From positions 124,001 to 188,000 of the forward strand of contig NZ_JADMOP010000001.1 in assembly GCF_015558785.1 (NCBI RefSeq): a stretch of DNA of 64,000 bases, written 5' to 3'. Shown piece after piece: positions 50,609 through 59,777 of this stretch. The notes under the pieces were generated by a model. It did not search any database, was not told the origin of the DNA, and saw nothing but the letters and a program-made list of their open reading frames with translations. Every line of letters starts with the position of its first letter. The stretch's first letter is position 1. A program made the translations under genes and the position numbers. This DNA comes from Collinsella aerofaciens (GTDB lineage: Bacteria > Actinomycetota > Coriobacteriia > Coriobacteriales > Coriobacteriaceae).

Positions 50609-51847
50609 ATGGGTTGCAATCAAATCCTGGACCGTTATATCGAGCAGTTGATCGAAACCTCTACGCCGCAGGCGCCGGCTTGGAATATCGAAAAGATTCG
50701 TGCCGGTAAGGAGAACACCTGGAACTATATCGACGGCTGCATGATCAAGGCGCTCATCGAACTGTACGAGATCACGGGCGAGCAGCGCTACCTGACCTTT
50801 GCCGACGACTATATCGATTTCTTTGTCCAGGACGACGGCACCATCAAGCATTACAACCCGCAGGAGTACAACCTCGATAACGTCAATGCGGGCAAGACCC
50901 TCTACAAGCTCTATGACCTGGTGGGCAAGCCCAAGTATCGCGCCGCCATGGATACCATCTATCGTCAGCTCGAAACCCAGCCGCGTACCAAAGAGGGCGT
51001 GTTTTGGCACAAGGCCGTCTATCCCAACCAGATCTGGCTCGACGGCATGTATATGGCGCAGCCGTTCTACATGCAGTATGAGCTGAGCTTCCACAACCGT
51101 CGTGCCTGCTCGGACAGCTTCCATATGTTCCAGGTTGTGCATGACCTGATGCGCAACCCCCTCAACGGTCTGTACTATCACGCTTACGACGCGAGCCGCA
51201 AACAGTTCTGGTGCGACCCGGTCACCGGCCTTTCGGCTAACTTCTGGCTGCGCGCCGAGGGCTGGTTTGCCATGGCGCTCATCGACACCTGGGAGCTTAT
51301 GCCGCCTTCGATGTCGGCCGAGAAGGACGAGATCCGCAAGATGTTCCACGATCTGATCGACGCCATGCTGCCGTATCAGGACGAGAAGACCGGCATGTGG
51401 CACCAGGTCATCAACCTGCCCAATATCGCCCCCAACTACCTGGAGGAGTCGGGCAGCGCCATCTTTGCCAACGCCATCATGAAGGGCGTGCGTCTGGGCG
51501 TGCTGGGCGAGCGTTACTACCAGTACGGCCGTCGCGCCTTCGACGGCATCTGCGAGACCTGCCTGTCCGAGTATGACGGGCAGCTGGCGCTCGACAACAT
51601 CTGCCTGGTTGCGGGCCTGGGCAACACCGCGCACCGCGAGGGCACGTTTGATTACTACATGAGCGAGCCCGTGGTCAAAAATGATGCAAAGGGTGTGGCG
51701 CCGCTGGTGCTTGCCTATATCGAGACCATGCATCACGACAAGCTGGCCGGTAAGCGCGATCCGCTCGCCCCCTCGGGCGTGTGCTCCATCGAGGACCCGT
51801 TTGGCGGATACACCCCGGGCATCAACGCTCATAAGGGATGTGAATAA
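50609..51847 (+). CDS. GH105 unsaturated rhamnogalacturonyl/galacturonyl hydrolase
   Basis: A 412-residue (alpha/alpha)6-barrel glycoside hydrolase of family 105 (YteR/YesR type). It releases 4,5-unsaturated uronic acid from the end of oligomers made by pectate or rhamnogalacturonan lyases. The two catalytic-region Asp residues are seen in YNLDNVNAGK and WLDGMYMAQPF; the barrel motif WLRAEGWFAMAL is also present. No signal peptide. AGAGGGG precedes the ATG. It is under its own operator pair and is followed at once by an isomerase-like gene. The lyase that would make its substrate is not in the window. Confidence 0.92.
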   Translation: MGCNQILDRYIEQLIETSTPQAPAWNIEKIRAGKENTWNYIDGCMIKALIELYEITGEQRYLTFADDYIDFFVQDDGTIKHYNPQEYNLDNVNAGKTLYKLYDLVGKPKYRAAMDTIYRQLETQPRTKEGVFWHKAVYPNQIWLDGMYMAQPFYMQYELSFHNRRACSDSFHMFQVVHDLMRNPLNGLYYHAYDASRKQFWCDPVTGLSANFWLRAEGWFAMALIDTWELMPPSMSAEKDEIRKMFHDLIDAMLPYQDEKTGMWHQVINLPNIAPNYLEESGSAIFANAIMKGVRLGVLGERYYQYGRRAFDGICETCLSEYDGQLALDNICLVAGLGNTAHREGTFDYYMSEPVVKNDAKGVAPLVLAYIETMHHDKLAGKRDPLAPSGVCSIEDPFGGYTPGINAHKGCE

Positions 51848-51848
51848 C

Positions 51849-52754
51849 GTGGGGGCTATTACTCTGGGCGTACGTTTGCACGACCTTCCGCAGGGAACCG
51901 TCGAGGAACGCATTCGCATGGCGGGAGAGCTGGGCTTTTCGTGCATTCAGCTGCCGAGCAAGGTGCTCTACGCATCGATGGGAATCGATCGAGGCGGCCT
52001 GACCCGCGAGCTTGCCGACCATTTGCGTGCGGTGCTCGACGAGGCGGGCGTTTCGGTCGCCGTGCTCGGCTGCTATAAGAATCTGGCGACGCCCGATCGC
52101 CAACAGCTCATGGATAACTTTGCCGAGTACGAGGCATGCTTGAACTTTGCCCAGATGCTCGGCGGATGCCCGGTTGGCACCGAGACCGGTCGCCCCAATG
52201 CGCAGAACCGCGTCGCGGACGACCGCATGACCGACGAGGCACTCGATACGTTTGCAGACGGGCTTGCACGCGTCTGCGATCGGGCCGAGGCCGTGGGTGG
52301 GCAAATACTGATCGAGCCCGGTTGGAACGAGACGGTTAATACGCCAGATCGCTGCCGTGAGGTGCTGGAGCGCGTCTCGAGCCCGTCGCTCGGCGTGATC
52401 TATGACCCAGTGTCGCTGCTGCACCCCAGTGTCGTTGACGAAGCGCAGGAAATCACAGCGCGCATGCTCTACTTATGCGGCAGCAAGATTCGCGTGCTGC
52501 ACGCCAAGGATTTTGAGGTCGTCGACAACGAGGACAAAGCCGGTTGGTGCGACGGTACGGGTTCGCGCCTGGTGTGTCACGGCGTGGGCGAGACGGGGCG
52601 CTATGACTTTGAGCCCGTGGTGGCCTGGGCGGCTGCCGCCTGCCCTGGGATTCCCTGTGTGGTCGAGAACAGCGTGCCGTCGACGGCGGCTGACTGCCTA
52701 GCGACACTCGAGCACATGTCCGCTCGCTGCGGGGCTCCGCATTGCGAGTTGTAG
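51849..52754 (+). CDS. TIM-barrel sugar phosphate isomerase/epimerase-like protein
   Basis: A 301-residue xylose-isomerase-like TIM barrel (AP endonuclease 2 superfamily). Typical features are the N-terminal LGVRLHDLP strand, GGQILIEPGW, VIYDPVSLLHP and RVLHAKDFEV with metal-ligand residues. The start is ambiguous: GTG at 51849 is just past the GH105 stop, and GTG at 51840 overlaps it; AAGGGA lies upstream of both. It is co-transcribed with the GH105 gene, so it may act on the released sugar or a linked neutral sugar. The exact reaction is unknown. Confidence 0.8.
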   Translation: MGAITLGVRLHDLPQGTVEERIRMAGELGFSCIQLPSKVLYASMGIDRGGLTRELADHLRAVLDEAGVSVAVLGCYKNLATPDRQQLMDNFAEYEACLNFAQMLGGCPVGTETGRPNAQNRVADDRMTDEALDTFADGLARVCDRAEAVGGQILIEPGWNETVNTPDRCREVLERVSSPSLGVIYDPVSLLHPSVVDEAQEITARMLYLCGSKIRVLHAKDFEVVDNEDKAGWCDGTGSRLVCHGVGETGRYDFEPVVAWAAAACPGIPCVVENSVPSTAADCLATLEHMSARCGAPHCEL

Positions 52755-52856
52755 CATCGGCTTTTGCCGTGGCGGTCGATTAAATTTGCCTGACTGGGGC
52801 AGCGGTGAAGGATCTTTATCGTCGCCCCATTGGATTGAATCAAAAAGGGGAGTTGC

Positions 52857-54074
52857 GTGGCTATCCACATTGTCGAAGAGGCGAATCGTTGCCTAGGTTG
52901 TAAAAGGGCGTTCTGTCAGATTAAGGGCTGCCCGGTTCAGACGCCTATTCCGCAGGTCATCGACCTGTTCAAACAGCGTCGTCTAGAAGAGGCGGGCGAG
53001 CTATTGTTCCAGAACAATCCCATGAGCGCGGTCTGCTCCATGGTGTGCAATCATTCGGGCCAGTGCGAGGGCGCTTGCATCCAGGGCCGCAAGGGCGCGC
53101 CGGTGCATTTCTCGAGCATCGAGAACTATATCTCGACAGCGTATTTGGATCGTAAGGAGTGGACGCCCGCGCCGTCGTGTGGCAAGCAGGTCGCTGTGGT
53201 CGGCTCCGGCCCAGCCGGCATTACCGTGGCAATTAAGATGGCGCAGCTGGGTTGCGCCGTCACTGTTTTTGAGCAGCGGCCCGAGATCGGCGGTGTGCTG
53301 GAGTACGGTATCCCCGAGTTCCGCCTGCCCCGTGCGCTCGTGCAAAAGTATCGCCACGTGATGTGCTCGCTTGGCGTGCGCGTGCGCCCCTCGACCACCA
53401 TCGGTGGCGCGCTGCATATCGACGACCTGCTGCGCGACGGCTACGATGCGGTCTTTGTCGGTACTGGTACCTGGCGAGCTCGAAAGCTGGGTATTCCCGG
53501 CGAGTCGCGCGGCAACGTGCTGTTTGGTATCGATTATCTGGTCGATCCCACGAGCGTGGCAATCGGGCAGAACGTGGCGGTTATCGGCGCCGGCAATGTG
53601 GCCATGGATGTTGCCCGCACGGCCCTGCGCTCGGGTGCCCGCAAGGTCACTGTGTATGCCCGATCGCGCCATATCTCTGCCATCGATGACGAGGTGGAGC
53701 TGACCGAGCTTGACGGTGCCGAGATTGTGCGCGGCAAGGCGATCTGCGCCATCGATGATAACGGTCCGGTGTTCGAGACGGCTATCTTTGACGAGGACAA
53801 CAACGTGGTGGGCTATGAGGAAGAGCTCGACCATGTGTCCGCCGACACAGTTGTGATCGCGGCTTCGCAGGTGCCCAAGGACAAGCTTGTGCTTACGACG
53901 GGCGGTCTGGAGACCGATCATCGCGGCCTTCTTTCGGTCGACGAGTACGGTATGACCACCGTGCCTGGCGTCTTTGCCGCCGGCGACGTGGTTAACGGCC
54001 CGCTCACCGTGGTTCATGCCGTGGCAGGCGCCAAGCTCGCCGTCGAAGGCATGACTGCCTATTTGGGTCTCTAA
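52857..54074 (+). CDS. GltD-like NAD(P)H oxidoreductase (glutamate synthase small-subunit family)
   Basis: A 405-residue flavoprotein. The N-terminal 110 residues form the Cys-rich iron-sulfur domain of the GltD family (CLGCKRAFCQIKGCPV and CSMVCNHSGQCEGACI). An FAD-binding motif VVGSGPAGITVAI and an NAD(P) motif VIGAGNVAMDVA follow; the end (GVFAAGDVVNGPLTVVHA) is the second FAD contact. It starts at a GTG. The large GltB subunit is absent here, so it may work as a stand-alone homologue, pair with a partner elsewhere, or act as an electron-transfer subunit. A hairpin repeat lies downstream. Confidence 0.85.
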   Translation: MAIHIVEEANRCLGCKRAFCQIKGCPVQTPIPQVIDLFKQRRLEEAGELLFQNNPMSAVCSMVCNHSGQCEGACIQGRKGAPVHFSSIENYISTAYLDRKEWTPAPSCGKQVAVVGSGPAGITVAIKMAQLGCAVTVFEQRPEIGGVLEYGIPEFRLPRALVQKYRHVMCSLGVRVRPSTTIGGALHIDDLLRDGYDAVFVGTGTWRARKLGIPGESRGNVLFGIDYLVDPTSVAIGQNVAVIGAGNVAMDVARTALRSGARKVTVYARSRHISAIDDEVELTELDGAEIVRGKAICAIDDNGPVFETAIFDEDNNVVGYEEELDHVSADTVVIAASQVPKDKLVLTTGGLETDHRGLLSVDEYGMTTVPGVFAAGDVVNGPLTVVHAVAGAKLAVEGMTAYLGL

Positions 54075-54091
54075 CACATCCCATCCATTAG

Positions 54092-54170
54092 TTGCGGTGA
54101 AATACGGACTGTTTTGGCTGTCAAAAGCCTCATCTACTCCGTATTCCACCGCAACTTTTTTTGTGAGGTG
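54092..54170 (+). repeat. Direct repeat/terminator flanking the kdp locus, left copy
   Basis: TTGCGGTGAAATACGGA pairs with TCCGTATTCCACCGCAA, and a run of seven T follows. The sequence matches the copy at 62507-62582 over almost its full length, same orientation. It lies between the convergent gltD-like and kdpE genes and ends 2 bases before the kdpE stop codon. Confidence 0.82.
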
Positions 54171-54172
54171 GG

Positions 54173-54877
54173 CTAGAGGCGCTGCATGCGGTACCCGACA
54201 CCCATGTGCGTCTGAATCATCTTGGGGTGAGAGGGGTCTGCCTCGATCTTCTTGCGCAGGGTGCGCATGAACACGCGTAAGCTCGCCAGATCGCTGTCCC
54301 AGCTCGTGCCCCATATCTCGCGGGTGATGAAGGTGTGGGTGAGCACCTTGTCGACGTTTTTTGCCAGAAGGACGAGCAATTTGTACTCGGTTGGGGTGAG
54401 CGAGAGCTCGCTTCCGTCTTTCGTCGCGTATCCCGCGGCGTAGTCGATATGCAGCGGACCGTTGTCGAACGTGCTCGCTTCTGTCGACTCGCTCGACGTC
54501 ATCGAGGAGCGCCTCAAATTCGCACGGACGCGCGCGAGCAACTCATCCACAGAAAAGGGCTTGGTGAGGTAGTCGTCTGCCCCTGCGTCAAGTGCTGCAA
54601 TCTTGTCGGAATCTTCGGTGCGCGCCGAAATGACGATAATGGGGACTGCCGACCAGCTTCGGATTTTCGTGATGACCTCGATACCGTCAATGTCGGGAAG
54701 GCCGAGGTCGAGCATGATGAGGCTGGGGCCGTGCGACACCGCATCCATGATGGCGGCCTGGCCGTTGCAAACCTTGCTCACGACATAGCCGTGGAGGTCA
54801 AGCGCGGTCGAAACGAGGTTTTGAACGGTCAGGTCATCTTCGACCAGGAGGATGCGTGACTTAGCGGCATTATTCAT
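54173..54877 (-). CDS. kdpE: KdpE response regulator
   Basis: A 234-residue OmpR-family regulator of the high-affinity potassium system. The receiver domain shows LLVEDDLTVQN, the phosphoacceptor Asp in MLDLGLPDIDG and Lys in LTKPFSV. The winged-helix domain ends THMGVGYRMQRL. Its start overlaps the last 8 bases of kdpD, which is typical translational coupling. KdpD would phosphorylate it to turn on kdpFABC, which lies divergently about 3 kb away. It is assigned to Kdp by sequence type and by the locus. Confidence 0.93.
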   Translation of the reverse strand: MNNAAKSRILLVEDDLTVQNLVSTALDLHGYVVSKVCNGQAAIMDAVSHGPSLIMLDLGLPDIDGIEVITKIRSWSAVPIIVISARTEDSDKIAALDAGADDYLTKPFSVDELLARVRANLRRSSMTSSESTEASTFDNGPLHIDYAAGYATKDGSELSLTPTEYKLLVLLAKNVDKVLTHTFITREIWGTSWDSDLASLRVFMRTLRKKIEADPSHPKMIQTHMGVGYRMQRL

Positions 54878-57604
54878 GAATCTCGATCTCCTCGGCGGGC
54901 AGGGTAAAACGGAAGACGGCCCCATGGGGGTGGTTGTCGCGAACTTCGATGACGCCGCCATGCGCCTCCACGATGGAGCGGCAGAGCGACAGCCCAAGGC
55001 CGATGCTTCGACGCGAATCCACGGGCTGCGTATTGCTTGAGGTGAAGAAACGCTCAAAGATATGAGGCTTGTCGCAGTCTGCCACACCCGGCCCATCGTC
55101 TGCGACGTCCACGACGACGAACGCACCCTCGCGACGTGCGCTGATGGTGACAGTCGAGTCCTCGGGCGTGTATTTGAAGGCGTTCATGATGAGATTCGTA
55201 AGCACCTGCATGATGAGATGGACGTCGATGCGCACCAGCAGGATGTCGTCAGTGTGCTCGATGGTGACGGTATGTCCATGCGATGCTTGGGCGACATGGC
55301 TGAGGGCGGCCTCGATGACCTCGTCGATGAGCTCGGATGTGAAGTTGAGGCGAATGGTGCCGTCCTCGACGCGTGTGATGGCGAGGAGGTTCTCCACGGT
55401 ATCGATAAGCCAGAGGGAGTCGTCGTAGATGGCATCGGCAAGATCGCAGCGTTGTTCGAGGCTGAGCTTTTCGTCGCTCTTCCGAAGGATTGCCGCAGAT
55501 CCGGATATAGCCGTGAGGGGTGTTCTCAAATCGTGGCCGATGGAGCGCAAAAGGTTGGCGCGCAGCTGCTCGTTTTTCGCCAAGACCGCAGCCTCTTCGC
55601 GCTCTTGCGCCGCCCGGTCGCTTTCGAGCGCCAAGGCGCATTCACCTACGATAGATAGGACGATCGAATGCTCGAAGGCTTCGATCTCGCGCCCCTCCAG
55701 GGCGATGCCGATGACACCGAATACCTTGTCGCCGGTGCGAACCGCGAGGTAGAGACAGCGCGTCTCAGGCAGGGTCCGCGTGCTTGCGCCCGCGCGCTTG
55801 TTGTTGGTGTAGGTCCAGGTTGCAACGGCGCGCTCGTAGTCGGTGAGCAGCGACGCGGATCGGTTTTCGGTGCCAGCGGACTCATAGAGCGCCTTGCCGA
55901 GCGTGCCGTGTTCGGCGGTGTAGAAGACCACGTCGAGTTTTAGCAGTTTGATGAGTTGGTTCATGGCGACGCGGGCGCACTCCTCCGCGCTATGGGCTTG
56001 CTGCAAGAGCTGGTTCGTTTCGAGGAGTACGCGCGTTTTGAATGCGTTCTCGGCGGAGGTACGGGCGTTGTCGGCGATGCGTGCAGTTAACTCGCCGGCG
56101 ACCATAGCGGTAGCGAACATGATGCCGAACGTGACCAGATAGCTTCGGTCGTAGCTGGCGAGCGAAAACAGAGGCGTGACGAAGCAGAAGTTGTAAAGCA
56201 CTACAGAGAGCACGCTCGATACGATCGTGCAGATACGCCCCGTCGTGGTGACGGCGGTCAGCAGGGCCGTGAGGATATAGAGGGATATGATGCTGGAATC
56301 GGCAAATCCCAGATGGCGGAAAGCCGTGCCGATCGCCGTGGCGACAAGAGAGAGGGCCAGCGTGCGAAGCACGTTTCGGCTGCTGGGCGGCTGCAGGGCG
56401 AGTGCACGGCGGCGTCCTTTGGGCCGGGAGGGCGGAGTCGACTGGTCTGGAATGATGTAAATGTCGAGGTTCGGGGCGAATGTTATGAGCTGTTCTACGA
56501 GAGATTTGCGGCCAAAGAGGGCCTGACGGACGCTGCTGCGCTCGCCCGTGCGCCCCATGACGATCTTCGAAATACCCGACAGGCGCGCGAACTCGGAGAT
56601 CTGAAACGCGATGTCGTCGCCATAGACGGTTTCCATATGTGCTCCGAGCTGCTCGGCTAGGGCGATATTGGCTGCAAGCTTGGTGCGCTCATTATCGCTC
56701 ATGGCTTGCGTGTGCGGGCTCTCTACGAACAGGGCGACGAGCTCGCTGCGAAACGCTTTCGCCATGCGCGCTGCGGCACGGACGATGCGGGGATTGGTCG
56801 GCGCCGGGGAGACGCAGACTAAGATACGCTCCCTGGTGTAGTAGTCACGGTTTCCCAGCACGCGTGCGGCGTCTGTGAGGTGGCCGGTGCGATCGGCGCA
56901 GCGGCGCAGCGCGATTTCTCGGAGTGCGGTGAGGTTCTCGACGGTAAAAAATGTTGTTGCGCTCGGTCGGCTTGTGCGGGACGGTAGACGAGACCGGCGC
57001 GAAGGCGCTCAAGTAGGTCTTCGGGCTCTATGTCGACGAGCTCGACCTGGTCGGCATCATCGAAGATACGGTCGGGGATTCGTTCGCTCACGACAACGCC
57101 GGTGATGGATGCAACCATGTCGTTTAGGCTCTCGATATGCTGAACGTTCACGGTCGTATAGACGTCGATGCCCGCATGTAGAAGTTCCTCGACGTCTCGA
57201 TAGCGTTTGTCGTGGCGAGACCCCGGCGCATTCGTATGGGCGAGCTCGTCGACAAGGATGAGCTGAGGGGCGCGTTCGATAGCCGCATCTAGGTCGAACT
57301 CGCTGAGCGCAATGCCATTGTGCTCGATGAGTTTACAGGGCACGTTCTCAAGCCCTTGTGCAAGATGGGCGGTTGCCGGACGTTCGTGCGGCTCGATGTA
57401 TCCCGCGACGACGTCGACACCTCGCCGCTTGGCGGCGTGGGCGGCTTGAAGCATCGCATAGGTTTTGCCTACGCCGGCAGCGTAGCCAAAGAAAATCTTG
57501 AGGTGTCCCCGGCTGGTTCGAGCGTCATCGGCGACCTCGTCTTTCTCAATTGCCTTGAGGATGAGGTCTGGATTGACGCGAGTGTCCGATGCGTCGCGCT
57601 GCAT
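54870..57604 (-). CDS. kdpD: KdpD sensor kinase, split by a -1 frameshift at a U UUU UUA heptamer
   Basis: The two reading frames together give about 911 residues, the normal KdpD length. The first frame (57604 to about 56946) holds the KdpD ATPase-like domain with FFGYAAGVGKTYAML and VDELAHTNAPGSRHDKRY. The second (to 54870) holds the UspA-like domain (RILVCVSPAPTNPRIVR), four membrane helices, a GAF-like region, the His in SIGHDLRTPLTAISGS and the ATPase domain (RSIGLGLSLCRSIV). The frames meet at a run of six T on the coding strand (56946-56951). There the first-frame codons CAU UUU UUA form a canonical -1 slippery heptamer. One extra T, or a -1 slip, restores an uninterrupted protein. AGAAAGG precedes the ATG at 57604. 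Confidence 0.88.
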
Positions 57605-57848
57605 AGCGTAGCCTTTCTGAAGCGTTGTCCATGCGTGCATACGCGGTGAGGACGCCACTGTATGCTCGCGTGGTCGAGTATAGGCGCACTGCAGCCGCAA
57701 TAGTGCTTTCTACCTGCATCTTTACGGCATCTTAAGGACGTGAGCCCCGGCCCTCACGCCTCTTTAATCCCTAGAAGCGTTTACTGTCCCCAGACGCTTG
57801 CGAGAGCAGGCGTCCGAGACATCGGACCGCGCGTGAAAGGGGCGGTAA

Positions 57849-57935
57849 ATGGACATCCTCAGTCCCATCATCGGAGTCGTCTGCATTGGACTCTTTATCT
57901 ATTACATCTACATTCTGATGAGGAGTGATTCGTAA
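57849..57935 (+). CDS. kdpF: KdpF small membrane subunit
   Basis: A 28-residue peptide with one hydrophobic helix (SPIIGVVCIGLFIYYIYIL) and a charged C-terminus (MRSDS). It lies 3 bases before kdpA, the standard place of KdpF, which stabilises the KdpFABC complex. GAAAGGGGCGG precedes the ATG. The 244-base region between kdpD and kdpF must hold both promoters and a KdpE site; no clear operator was recognised. Confidence 0.85.
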   Translation: MDILSPIIGVVCIGLFIYYIYILMRSDS

Positions 57936-57938
57936 ACT

Positions 57939-59762
57939 ATGGATGCTGCGATTCAGTACATCTTGTACTTTGCCGTGCTCGTCGTCTTGGCCGTTCCGCT
58001 CGGTCGGTTCATGGCCCATATCATGGATGGTGAGCATACGTTCCTGTCGCCTGTGATTGCTCCTGTGGAGCGTGGCGTCTATCGTCTGCTTCGCATCGAC
58101 GCGGCAGAGCAGATGGGGTGTAGGCGCTATCTGGCGAGCGTGCTGGTCTTTTCGGGGATCGGCCTCGTGGCTCTTGTGACACTCCAGGTGCTTCAGTCTT
58201 TCTTGCCAGGCAATCCCCAGCACCTGCCGGGTGTGTCATGGGACCTGTCGTTTAATACGGCTGCTTCCTTCATAACCAACACCAACTGGCAATCCTATTC
58301 CGGTGAGACCACCCTGTCCTACTTTGTGCAGTTCATGGGCCTCACCGTGCAAAACTTCTTGTCCGCCGGCACCGGTATTGCGGTCATGTTCGCGCTCATC
58401 CGCGGTTTCCGTCAGGTCAAGGAGCAGGGTCTGGGTTCCTTCTGGGTCGACCTCACCCGCACCGTCCTGTATGTGCTCCTCCCGCTGAACCTCGTGTTCG
58501 GCATCTGCCTGGCTGCCGGTGGCGTTATCTCCAATTTTCAGCCGGCTCAGAAGGCTGAGCTCGTAGAGCCCGTTGCTGTCCAGCCTAATGCAGACGGCGG
58601 TTGGAGCGTTATCGACGGCGCCCAGATCGAGGGCGACACGGTCAAGGTCGACGGCAAGGTCGTCGAGGGCGCCCGCGTGGTCACCGAGCAGTTTTTGCCC
58701 CAGGGTCCTGCGGCCAGCCAGGTTGCCATCAAACAATCCGGCACCAACGGCGGCGGCTTCTTTGGCGCGAACTCTGCGCATCCGTATGAGAACCCCAATG
58801 CCTTCACCAACATCATCGAGATGACCAGCTTGCTGCTGATTCCGGTCGCCTGCTGCTTCACCTTCGGCATCGGTGTCAAGAATGCCAGGCAGGGCAAGGC
58901 CATCTTCGCGGCGATGTTTATCCTGCTCGTGGTCTTTACCGGCATCATCGCCGTTAACGAGCATATGGGTACGCCGCAGCTGGCAGATGGCGGCGCGGTC
59001 AACATCGAGATGACCGATGGCCAGGCGGGCGGCAACATGGAGGGCAAGGAGAGCCGCTTTGGCATCGCCTCCTCTTCTACCTGGTCCGCTTTCACGACGG
59101 CTGCTTCCAACGGCTCGGTCAACTCCATGCACGACTCCTACACCCCGCTCGGCGGGTTTGTCCAGATGCTCCAGATAGCGCTGGGCGAGGTGGTGTTCGG
59201 CGGCGTGGGCTGCGGCCTGTACGGCATGATCGGCTTCGCCATCCTCACGGTATTTATCGCCGGCCTTATGGTCGGCCGCACGCCCGAGTTCCTGGGCAAG
59301 AAGATCGAGCCGACCGAGATGCGCTGGGCGGTGGTTCTGTGTCTCGCCACCCCGTTCGCCATTCTGGTGAGCTCCACTATCGCCTGCATGGTGCCCGGTC
59401 TTGTCGACCAACTCAACAACGGCGGGGCGCATGGCTTCTCCGAGGTCCTGTACACCCTTACTTCGGCTGGCGGCAACAACGGCTCCTCATTCGCCGGCAT
59501 GAACTGCAACATCCCGTGGATCAACGTGCTGCTGGGTATCGAGATGCTGTTCGCGCGGTTCCTGCCGATTGCGGGCACGCTCGCCATCGCGGGCTCGCTG
59601 GCCGGGAAGGGCAAGGTCGCCGAGGGCGCCGGCACGCTTTCCACCACCAATGCCATGTTCGTGTTCCTGCTGGTATTCGTCGTTCTGCTGATTGGCGCCC
59701 TGAGCTTCTTCCCGGCGTTGGCGCTTGGTCCCGTTGCCGAATTCTTCCAGATGGTTGCGTAA
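57939..59762 (+). CDS. kdpA: KdpA potassium channel-like subunit
   Basis: A 607-residue membrane subunit that selects and binds K+ in the KdpFABC pump. It has about ten helices and the four selectivity-filter-like repeats; visible pieces include NTNWQSYSGE, TNGGGFFGANSAHPYENP and TSAGGNNGSSFAGM. A hydrophilic loop near residues 200-245 is somewhat long and acidic. It follows kdpF directly and is followed by kdpB after 15 bases. Confidence 0.96.
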   Translation: MDAAIQYILYFAVLVVLAVPLGRFMAHIMDGEHTFLSPVIAPVERGVYRLLRIDAAEQMGCRRYLASVLVFSGIGLVALVTLQVLQSFLPGNPQHLPGVSWDLSFNTAASFITNTNWQSYSGETTLSYFVQFMGLTVQNFLSAGTGIAVMFALIRGFRQVKEQGLGSFWVDLTRTVLYVLLPLNLVFGICLAAGGVISNFQPAQKAELVEPVAVQPNADGGWSVIDGAQIEGDTVKVDGKVVEGARVVTEQFLPQGPAASQVAIKQSGTNGGGFFGANSAHPYENPNAFTNIIEMTSLLLIPVACCFTFGIGVKNARQGKAIFAAMFILLVVFTGIIAVNEHMGTPQLADGGAVNIEMTDGQAGGNMEGKESRFGIASSSTWSAFTTAASNGSVNSMHDSYTPLGGFVQMLQIALGEVVFGGVGCGLYGMIGFAILTVFIAGLMVGRTPEFLGKKIEPTEMRWAVVLCLATPFAILVSSTIACMVPGLVDQLNNGGAHGFSEVLYTLTSAGGNNGSSFAGMNCNIPWINVLLGIEMLFARFLPIAGTLAIAGSLAGKGKVAEGAGTLSTTNAMFVFLLVFVVLLIGALSFFPALALGPVAEFFQMVA

Positions 59763-59777
59763 AGGAGTCGCAGATTT

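Noticed and set aside
57605-57848. A c-di-AMP (ydaO-type) riboswitch before kdpF
   Set aside because: Such riboswitches often control potassium genes, but the conserved sequence blocks were not seen; only short GC-rich hairpins are present.
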